Assembly (NCBI GenBank): GCA_036245525.1
Contig: BTPG01000005.1
Span: 174,883,578-174,947,577, forward strand
Direction: 5' to 3'
DNA length: 64,000 bases
From: Semisulcospira habei
Lineage: Eukaryota; Mollusca; Gastropoda; Semisulcospiridae
Made by a program: the position numbers and the translations under genes. A model generated the notes under the pieces. That model made no database searches. It was given only the letters and a program-made list of their open reading frames with translations, and was not told where the DNA came from. Position 1 is the first letter of the stretch. Each line of letters begins with the position of its first letter. Shown here piece after piece: positions 57,133 to 64,000 of the stretch.

Positions 57133-57486
57133 ATGGTTTCGGAAGATTATCCGACAGTGGTTAAAGCAACTCTTTGTGCTGTATCTCTTTTCAACCGAAA
57201 ACGAGGGGGAGAAGTTCAGAGAATGAAGGTGTCAGACTTCCAGAATGCTAAGATTGGATCGATCACCAATCAAGATATCTTGAAAGGTCTCACAGAGGTT
57301 GAGAAGAAAATGGTGAATCATTTTCAGCGAGTGGAAATCAGAGGCAAGTTTAATAGGAGTGTTCCCGTTTTGCTGATGAAGAAGATGATGACAACTGTGG
57401 ACAGAATCCTTCAAATGAGGCAATCGGTGCCAGCTCTCGCTGATTCCCAGTACATCTTTGCCACACCTTTTGGTCAGAGGCCTTAA
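57133..57486 (+). pseudogene. Tyrosine-recombinase catalytic domain, first half (box I Arg)
   Basis: SEDYPTVVKATLCAVSLFNR..KRGGEVQRMKVSDF corresponds to box I of tyrosine recombinases, with the Arg in NRKRGGE. LTEVEKKMVNHFQRVEIRGK and SVPVLLMKKMMTTVDRILQM form the middle of the fold. FATPFG ends it, then a stop at 57484-57486. Homology continues one frame over. These proteins cut and rejoin DNA through a Tyr. The family is seen in many aquatic animals, often as repeated or domesticated copies. Confidence 0.72.
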
Positions 57487-58189
57487 CAGAGGCCATGATG
57501 TTCTGAAGGCCCATGCCCTAGAAGCAGGGGTGTCATACCCAGCCATGTTCACATTTACTCAGTTGCGGAAGCAGGTTGCAACTTTGGCTCAGTCAATGGC
57601 CATCTCGGAGTTAGACCAGGATCAGCTGGCAGATTTCTTTGGCCATGATATTCGGATACATCGCCATATCTACCGCCAACCTCAAGACGTCCTTCAAAAG
57701 GCAAAAGTGGCAAAGATTCTTCTGTCAGTTAACAATGGGATGACAGATTTTGAGAGTTGCATTAGAGCTGAGCTGGGCGATGATGAAGAGATTGACTTTG
57801 ACAATGAAGACACATCAGAAACTGGCAGAGAGGTCTCGGGGGGAACAGCACCTGTGAATGAAGCAAGTAGCAAGTCAGCAACACAGGAATCAATGAGCAT
57901 GACGGAGAAAAGACGTCCAGAGCCTGATGACAATCTAGATAGTTTTGATGATGACAGTACTGCGTCAGCTCCTGTTCGAAAGAAAGCTAGATTTACAAGG
58001 AAACCATGGGGGGAAGCTGAAGAGAAAGCTGTTCAAACTCGTTTCAAGACACACCTCGTCATGAACAAACTTCCTGGAAAGGCCGAGATACAGTACGCAA
58101 TGGCAGAGGAGCCTGCACTTAGACATAGGCGCTGGACAAACATTAAGGATTACGTCCGCAACAGACTGAAAAAGTTACAAAAGAAGTGA
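57458..58189 (+). pseudogene. Tyrosine-recombinase catalytic domain, second half (Arg, His, Tyr), plus SANT/Myb-like tail
   Basis: Homology starts at about 57480 (LNRGHDVLKAHALEAG). Box II reads FTQLRKQVATLAQSM: the second catalytic Arg is present, but the usual preceding His position is Thr. LADFFGHDIRIHRHIYRQP then gives the GH motif and the candidate nucleophile Tyr. After an acidic linker (GDDEEIDFDNEDTSETGREV) and a basic patch (PVRKKARFTR) comes a Trp-rich SANT/Myb-like segment (RKPWGEAEEKAVQTRFKTHL, LRHRRWTNIKDYVRNRLKKL). Stop at 58187-58189, poly(A) signal 340 bp on. This part is a clean open frame. Confidence 0.78.
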
Positions 58190-58530
58190 ATTGAGGTTCC
58201 CCGCCACTCGCGGCATTTTCGATTTCATACAGATTTATTACATGAGTGTTATTATTGGGGTGGTTTCAGCATGTATAGCCTGCTTTTTTTTTATCTGATG
58301 GACGCCTGGATCATTTTGTATATACTGTATAACCTTTGGATTTGCAAAACGAAACAGCCGGCTGGGGACAAAAGACAATAATAAGATAAGAAAACCATTG
58401 ACAATGTAAAGATTGATTACAAGAGTGTTATTGGGGGGGGGGGGGGCGGATCATTTTGTAATATACTGCATGCCATTTTAAAAATTCTGCAAATGAAAGA
58501 ATGGTTGGTTGTTGGAGACGAAAGACGTTA

Positions 58531-58536
58531 AATAAA
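58531..58536 (+). terminator. Poly(A) signal of the recombinase gene
   Basis: AATAAATGC, about 340 bp after the stop. No other AATAAA lies between, apart from AATAATAAG near 58376. A G-run of about 15 lies at 58433-58447. Confidence 0.55.
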
Positions 58537-58608
58537 TGCTGAAGTTTCAAGTGATTTCTTATGTTGTCAGAACTTAATTAATTAATGTCAGTGTTCTGTT
58601 CTGTCATT

Positions 58609-59187
58609 TTAACTCATTCTACCCCAAGACCGGAATCCCCAAATGTTGAAGTCGTCTTCAGAAGACTGCGTTGCAGTGCAGGACACGGATCCACCATGAT
58701 AGTTCAAGGGTGATGCCAGAATAGCTTGGCGCCATAGGCGCCAAGCTATTCTGGCATCACCTTTGAACTATCATGGTGGATCTTTATTTTGCTGTGGTGT
58801 GTCTGGGGTAGAATAAGTTAAGCCCAAATGTTGAAGTCGTCTTCAGAAGACTGCGTTGCAGTGCAGGAGACACAGATCCACCATGATAGTTCAAGGGTGA
58901 TGCCAGGTTTTGCGTTGCGCCCATAGGCGCCAAGATATTCTGGCATCACCCTTGAACCATCGTGGTGGATCTTTTATTTTGCTGTGGTGTGTCTGGGGTA
59001 GAATAAGTTAAGCCCAAATGTTGAAGTCGTCTTCAGAAGACTGCGTTGCAGTGCAGGACACAGATCCACCACGATAGTTCAAGGGTGATGCCAGAATATC
59101 TTGGCGCCCATAGGCGCCAAGCTATTCTGGCATCACCCTTGAACTATCGTGGTGGATCTTAAATTTTGCTGGGGTAGAATAAGTTAA
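58609..59187. mobile_element. Tandem array of three family A MITEs
   Basis: First copy has the outer end TTAACTCATTCTACCCC (58609), and each copy ends GGGGTAGAATAAGTTAA. Repeat starts (CCCAAATGTTGAAGTCGTCT) are at 58638, 58823 and 59013, period 185-190 bp. Hairpins are at about 58686-58782, 58870-58970 and 59061-59158; the middle one has a mutated arm (GGTTTTGCGTTGC). Only one left outer end exists, so copies 2 and 3 arose by tandem duplication, not by separate insertion. Confidence 0.92.
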
Positions 59188-59249
59188 GTGTTCGTTTCTT
59201 CGTCTGGGTCTTTTTCTATCTTTCATATTTTTCCACACTTTTTGACCCG

Positions 59250-59478
59250 CATCATAGTCATACTGAGGCTAATAGCTTAAAATTTGTTCACTGCCATAAT
59301 TCTATGCAAGCTACATTACAGTACTTACAGATGAGAACATAGACCAATGGCTTTAGTTCAAGGGTGGTGCCACAATAGCTTGGCGCCTAGAGGCACCAAG
59401 CTATTCTGGCACTAACCCTTGGACTATTTCAGTCACACTAGTTGCACACACTGGTGTATTCCGAATGATAATATTCAA
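59250..59478. mobile_element. Palindromic MITE, family A (subtype 3), inverted relative to 21.9 kb copy
   Basis: Hairpin 59353-59430. Flanks CATACTGAGGCTAATAGC..CTACATTACAGTACTTACAG and TCACACTAGTTGCACACACT..GGTGTATTCCGAATGATA are the reverse complement of those around 21887-22092. Confidence 0.85.
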
Positions 59479-60056
59479 AATGCTCTGTTGCTGTTTGTTT
59501 GAAACTCCAGAGTACCCCCCCCAAAAAAAAAGTCCTTTAATTTCCAAAATACATTATGTTGATTCTCACATCAATGCCATGATAAACTGTTTTGCTTCAG
59601 AAGGACAAAACGCAGCAATGTTTAAAAGATTTCCTCTGTAAAAATCATAATCGAAAGGTTTCGGGCCAGTGTTTATTGAATTTTGCACCATACAATGTAA
59701 AGAATGTTAAAGCACACATACACATTAAGTTGGGAAAAAAAATTAATGTGAAAAAGAAGTATTCCATGAACGTGACCTTATTACAGACGCCTACTGTTGT
59801 GAAGACACCCATTTTGACTGTAATGCCAGTTTTTTGTGTGAGAGAGACACCCACCCACTTTATTGGCAGAAACCCATTTTTTCGGCATCTAGTGGCTCTG
59901 TTTCTAGAAAATGTCTATTTTATTTTAAGTTATAGAGCTTAGTTATAAGGTGAGTTCTAAACATTGGCATCAATTCCAGAGCCCTAGAATAAATAGAAAT
60001 ATGGGAACCCATTTTCACATGAAATGGTAGGTAACCCACTCTGATGGTTTTGTCTC

Positions 60057-60058
<2 letters not shown>
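59479..60058. other. No supported gene
   Basis: A 116-codon frame (59592-59942) is A/T-driven and Lys-rich at its start without any domain. Not accepted as a gene. Confidence 0.5.

Positions 60059-60101
<43 letters not shown>
60059..60101. repeat. (TG)n microsatellite
   Basis: About 43 bp of TG. Confidence 0.92.
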
Positions 60102-60103
<2 letters not shown>

Positions 60104-60343
60104 GGGGGTGAGGGCGTGCAGAGTATCTATCCCCTGCCTCCTCCCCCGTCCCTCCACACACACACACTCGACCACAATATTTCAATTTTTTTTCAATATA
60201 TATATATTTTAACAGAGAAAAACATATTATGTATATGCTTTGATTTTTTACATCTGATTTTTCGAATCCCCTTCCGCCGCCCTTTGTTTGATTTACTAGA
60301 GGCTGTATTGTAACTTGTCAGGCAAACTGATTCCACCTCCGGC

Positions 60344-60350
60344 TATATAA
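60344..60350 (+). promoter_or_regulatory. TATA-box-like sequence
   Basis: CCGGCTATATAAAACTG, a good TATA match, about 235 bp upstream of the 72-codon ORF. Nothing else supports a promoter. Confidence 0.3.
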
Positions 60351-60584
60351 AACTGTATACACAGAACTACAAATCGGGCTTTCCCAATGAAATAGACCCC
60401 TTTACTGAAATGAAATCGGATCAAGATTGTGTGCACGCTGACGTCATGTCAGTTTATCTGCCGAGTATGCAAATGCATGCCACAGCAACAAAGAAGAAAC
60501 ACTCTTACGTGAATACCTACCTGTGTTGCAGCTAGGAGTTAGTCTTAATCTGAAAAGGCAGGACCATCGCCGAAGTACAAAAAT

Positions 60585-60803
60585 ATGTCAAAACCACTCC
60601 GTGAGACAGAAATTCACTACGATTGCTCTCACCGTGGCATTACTCAACCTGCGATTGGACAGGTGGTACGTTACATGTTTGTATTTAACACGGAAGTTTG
60701 TTCTCAGGATATTGTGATGATGCTTGATAATTTATGCAAGGCGATTGATGATGATGAATTTACGCGAACACGGATAATACGGGCGATGGCCGATTGTCAC
60801 TAG
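60585..60803 (+). CDS. Small unrecognised ORF (72 codons)
   Basis: MSKPLRETEIHYDCSHRGIT.., ..DNLCKAIDDDEFTRTRII.., ending MADCH. Composition is protein-like (balanced, amphipathic, no repeat), the ATG context AAATATGT is poor, and an acceptor-like TGTGTTGCAG sits at 60521-60530. No family recognised. Could be a small gene, a last exon or chance. Confidence 0.3.
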   Translation: MSKPLRETEIHYDCSHRGITQPAIGQVVRYMFVFNTEVCSQDIVMMLDNLCKAIDDDEFTRTRIIRAMADCH

Positions 60804-61488
60804 GGTGGATGCAAACTTACTGGGTTTATTACAGTCAATTTGATACATGCTTTTGGTATAGGTTTTTGTAGAGGGTTACATCCCTTGGATAGTGCACAAC
60901 ATGAGCTAAGCATAAACAATGAAAACACTCTCTCTCACTGACACACATACTACAACCACACCAGTCTATAGAAATATAGCCGCTGCACTAAAAATATACA
61001 TTTGTGTTTGTTTGTGTGGCGCTGTTCATTTTTGTGAGTCATATTGATTATTTAGCTGCCCGTGACAAAAGTAAAGTAGGTCAAGACCAAACCGGGCGGA
61101 TTATTATTCTGACAGAACAATGTTTATGTGAGGTACACATGATTTGTAATAGTAAATTAATTGTCAGTTACACCCTGCTGCAATTTGTACTAGATTGGGC
61201 TTCATTTTAGCAGCTGACCTATCTGACGTCCACCGAAAAATTTCCGTCACTGACTTCCCAATTAAAAAAATAAAATCATCAGTTCGTGCGTGCGTGCATG
61301 AGTAAACGAGCGAGTGTGTGTGTGTGTGTGTGTGTGTGAATGTGGGAGACCCTCTCTTTGTTCTTATTCTTTAAATATGAAAAGATAGAAGATGGTATCA
61401 GTTCCTATTTTTATGTCTAATGTTGACTCCACGTGCAAGAAAGGAAATGTTCAGGAACTTTACAAAATTATCTTTTAACTCTCAACAG
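60804..61488. other. No gene; short (TG)n at 61314-61338
   Basis: AT-rich sequence, no supported feature except the microsatellite and GTGC repeats at 61284. Confidence 0.5.
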
Positions 61489-61540
61489 ATGTCTACACTA
61501 CAAGGATACGATCTACTGCCGAGTACCCCAGAAGCCCAAG
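61489..61540 (+). CDS. Possible short coding exon
   Basis: TTAACTCTCAACAG|ATGTCTACACTACAAGG.. and ..GAAGCCCAAG|GTAACT are good splice borders. The exon starts with ATG and reads MSTLQGYDLLPSTPEAQ (phase 1 donor). It could be a first coding exon spliced to a 5' UTR exon, but no partner exon lies in the window. Confidence 0.3.
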
Positions 61541-61981
61541 GTAACTTATGTGCATGTGATCGAGTGTGCTTTCTCGTGTTTCGTACGTCGTGCCAGGCAA
61601 ATGAAATAAAATGACACGAAATGAAGTAAAATAGAATCAAGTCAAATTCCTTTATTGACTTCCATAGAAAGAAATTAAAAAAAAAGTGGTTTGCTCCGCA
61701 ACCTAAAAACAACAATTATATACACATAAAAAACTATCATCTATCTACATAACAAAAATAGGTCCTACACGTCACAGTCATTAATACCGCTCGCAGTAAA
61801 TCTCATCCACCGTCCATTTTACCTACATGCACAAACATTCATCCAACCAAGGTGTTTCTCTATCACATCTACGAAGTAGCGTCAACATCAATTCTAAAAT
61901 AACATTTAAACTTCTTATTTTAAGTTTCGGCATTATTGTAAGACACACTAAGACCATTTATAAAGGAGATATTGTGAACTA
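61541..61981. other. No gene recognised
   Basis: AAATAAAATGACACGAAATGAAGTAAAATAGAATC at 61600-61640 is a simple A-rich repeat. The adjoining CAAATTCCTTTATTGACTTC (TTTATT = AATAAA on the minus strand) could be a retroelement 3' end. Confidence 0.4.
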
Positions 61982-62152
61982 TTAACTCATTCAGCCCGAC
62001 GGCCGTATTCCCCAACTTTTGGAGGCGTCATCTTATGACTATGCATCAGTTGCAGGAGATGGATGACAGGCGCCAAGCTAATCTGGCACTACCCTTGAAT
62101 CATCATGGTCGACCCATCTCCTGCTGTAGTGCGTGAGGGCTGAATGGGTTAA
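61982..62152. mobile_element. Family A MITE (subtype 2) that lost its left hairpin arm
   Basis: TTAACTCATTCAGCCCGACG at the left and GTGAGGGCTGAATGGGTTAA at the right. Between GCAGGAGATGGATGACA and GGCGCCAAGCTAATCTGGCA only the right arm remains. Confidence 0.85.
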
Positions 62153-62399
62153 TCCTTACTGTCTGGACTAGGTAGCTTTAACTGCAAGCACGATTAACCG
62201 TGGCCGGGTATACAGGTATACAGAAAAAAACCAAGCGTTAGAACATTTTAATTATAGGCAACATAATAGCAGGGTAATAGCATGGTGGTGTAAGCGTCTC
62301 GAAGTTGAACATTCTTCATTATCCTGCGTCACAGTGAGATGAAAGTAATGCGAACCCTTAATAGTGCCGGAACGCAACGACCAAAAGCAGCTGTAATGG

Positions 62400-62961
62400 C
62401 ACAGAGCCCGGCAGTTGCAGGGGCTCGTGAGGACGTGCACCTCTCGCTAGCTGACTTCATAAGTGGGTTTCTTATTCAGAACAGTTAGTGGAACTTTCTT
62501 ACAGCGATGGTTTCAAATACACATACCTACATGTATATAATTCATGGGCCACAGAGGGGAGCCTGGCATCAAAGCAACGGTTAACCGGCCACACCACCCG
62601 CCTCCCCCACCATCACCCGCCCGGCCCCGGCAGCACCACCAGCTGCAGTGAGGCGACGGACGGACAGACAGACAGTCAGATCGACACCCCCCCCCCCGCC
62701 CCCCCCCTCCCCCGAGCGAAATCAACGAAAGTTGGAAGCCCCAGTCCTTCAGTTTAAAGTCGCACTCGCGGGAGCTGGATGGCTCGGTGGTAGAGCGTTC
62801 GACTCTCGTCCGAAGGGTCCCGGGTTCGAATCCAGCTGGGGTCAAAATTTGTTCAGACCCGATTCGGTGCCCCGTCTTTGAAATCACCTTCGTGGTGGAC
62901 AAAAGACATTAAGTCCTAAACGTTTAACGTTTTCATGGGCCACCGGCAATGAACGGGTTAA
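62400..62961. mobile_element. Probable family B MITE remnant carrying a SINE
   Basis: A right-arm fragment (CAGGGGCTCGTGAGGACGTG..CACCTCTCGC) at 62418-62452 and a right outer end (GCCACCGGCAATGAACGGGTTAA) at 62939-62961 lie 490 bp apart, with a SINE between. The normal distance is about 100 bp. Confidence 0.55.
62770..62925 (+). mobile_element. tRNA-derived SINE
   Basis: The first ~75 bp have tRNA-like pol III signals: A box TGGCTCGGTGGTAGAGC (62780) and B box GGTTCGAATCC (62823-62833), plus complementary acceptor-like ends GAGCTGGAT / ATCCAGCT. A non-tRNA body follows (CAAAATTTGTTCAGACCC, TTTGAAATCACCTTCGTGGT). It is not a true tRNA gene: the cloverleaf is imperfect and the sequence continues as a SINE body. 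A C-rich stretch lies just upstream. Confidence 0.75.
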
Positions 62962-63150
62962 TTCTCTTTCAACATTCTGTGCAGTGATTTATTTAGGTTC
63001 TGTATATGCACAGAACATCAAGATTATAAAGCTTGATGATTATAAAAACAGTGTAATGATTGTTAGGATCATTTAAAGACGGCTTTAAATTTTCGTTTAA
63101 TACAATTCAGACATATATCAGACGACTATTTCAAACCACATTAAATATTA

Positions 63151-63568
63151 ATGCATACGTGCTGTAAGGCGCGAGGTACATATATATCCATATGTGCTGT
63201 GAACCATACACGAGGTACATATATATCCATACGTGCTGTGAACCATACACGAGGTACATATATATCCATACGTGCTGTGAACCATACACGAGGTACATAT
63301 ATATCCATATGTGCTGTGAACCATACGCGAGGTACATATATATCCATATGTGCTGTGAACCATACACGAGGTACATATATATCCATACGTGCTGTGAACC
63401 ATACACGAGGTACATATATATCCATACGTGCTGTGAACCATATAATATATCCATACGTGCTGTGAACCATACACGAGGTACATATATATCCATACGTGCT
63501 GTGAACCATACACGAGGTACATATATATCCATACGTGCTGTGAACCATACGCGAGGTACATATATATC
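63151..63568. repeat. 39-bp minisatellite, about 10.5 copies
   Basis: Unit CCATAYGTGCTGTGAACCAT..ACACGAGGTACATATATAT. One unit (63431-63455) is shortened. Because 39 is a multiple of three, several frames stay open on both strands; those ORFs are not genes. Confidence 0.95.
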
Positions 63569-64000
63569 CGTTTTAAATATCTGACACTTACTTCGGCTTG
63601 TTTGTGTTTGGACTCAAATTAGGGGCTGAAATGATAGATCCCAGCAACCCACCCATCCCCCCCTTCCCCGCTCCCCGAAATAAAGTTAGTCATGAGATTG
63701 TAATTGTTTTGTGTTTCAGCAACAAGAAGCGGAACCCACAGCTCAACCACATAAAAATCAAAATAATGTAAAACATACTTTCGGTATAGTGAGTGAGGCA
63801 AAGTAATTTCTTCATACTGTGCACATCGTCACACGTCTCAATACTCCAGAGAGAGGATTTCGGGAGGGGTGATGATGGTCCAGTCCTATCCGCCATGACA
63901 TTTTGACATTATTATGAGTAACATCTATTAATGATCAATTTCAGCTAATTAACACACCACCGCTACCTTAACTATAGGTCATATGACATCTCTCTTTCCT
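63569..64000. other. No gene recognised
   Basis: Short C-run near 63656; otherwise unremarkable sequence up to the window end. Confidence 0.5.

Noticed and set aside
57133..58189. Bacterial or phage contamination as source of the integrase-like protein
   Set aside because: Splice signals, a poly(A) signal, the C-terminal SANT/Myb-like segment and surrounding animal repeats argue for a native animal gene.
59592..59942. 116-codon plus-strand ORF
   Set aside because: A/T-rich, no domain, no splice or promoter support; length is within chance for this composition.
62770..62842. Candidate tRNA gene
   Set aside because: A and B boxes are present, but the cloverleaf is imperfect and a SINE-like body follows without a terminator at the expected place.
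63131..63584. Six overlapping 100-137 codon ORFs on both strands
   Set aside because: All translate a 39-bp minisatellite whose unit length is a multiple of three. Not genes, and not a CRISPR array either, since there are no unique spacers.

Overview
The window reads as nuclear DNA of an invertebrate animal, most likely a mollusc and perhaps a marine gastropod. It has long AC/AG/AT microsatellites, intron-like splice signals and a C1q-domain gene of the kind expanded in lophotrochozoans. It also carries Rex1/Babar-, RTE- and I-type LINEs, an env-bearing Ty3/gypsy element, a tRNA-derived SINE and a dense population of short palindromic transposons. No bacterial operon, rRNA gene or CRISPR array is present. 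The taxon is inferred from family content, not from a diagnostic gene.

Layout. 1-6 kb: two LINEs of different families meet tail to tail across ATT/AC repeats; the minus-strand one is decayed and has lost the motif-A Asp of its reverse transcriptase (RT). 7-9 kb: an unrecognised 363-codon minus-strand ORF with a poly(A) signal and a TC-repeat tail. 9-16 kb: mostly palindromic miniature elements. 16.1-22 kb: a Rex1/Babar-like LINE split by a full-length RTE-like LINE (13-bp target duplication). 22-30 kb: hairpin elements, a 590-bp RTE copy (9-bp duplication), a MITE-in-MITE nest and a CR1/L2/jockey-like LINE remnant. 30.3-33.6 kb: a broken C1q-domain gene (signal peptide plus coiled coil, then two C1q exons), its introns filled with hairpins and microsatellites. 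34.2-50.4 kb: an I-type LINE (zinc-knuckle ORF1; endonuclease/RT/RNase H ORF2) interrupted by a 9.1-kb gypsy element with nearly identical 1.09-kb LTRs (duplication GGAT) and by a 1.27-kb LINE copy (11-bp duplication). 51.5-52.3 kb: a G-rich tandem repeat. 54.4-58.5 kb: a decayed, apparently spliced tyrosine-recombinase gene with zinc-finger and SANT/Myb-like parts. 58.6-64 kb: a triple hairpin array, two weak gene candidates, a SINE and a 39-bp minisatellite.

Main theme. About thirty palindromic elements of several hairpin families (here A to J) occupy the window. Families A and B, and partly C and D, share outer ends of the form TTAACYCNTTC and are about 210 bp long, but their inner hairpins are unrelated in sequence. 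One A element sits inside a B element with TTAA on both sides, which supports TTAA target duplication (piggyBac- or Kolobok-like mobilisation). Arm duplication, arm loss and tandem multiplication can all be seen. Many ORFs are broken by single-base indels, often in homopolymers, so some breaks may be sequencing or assembly errors.
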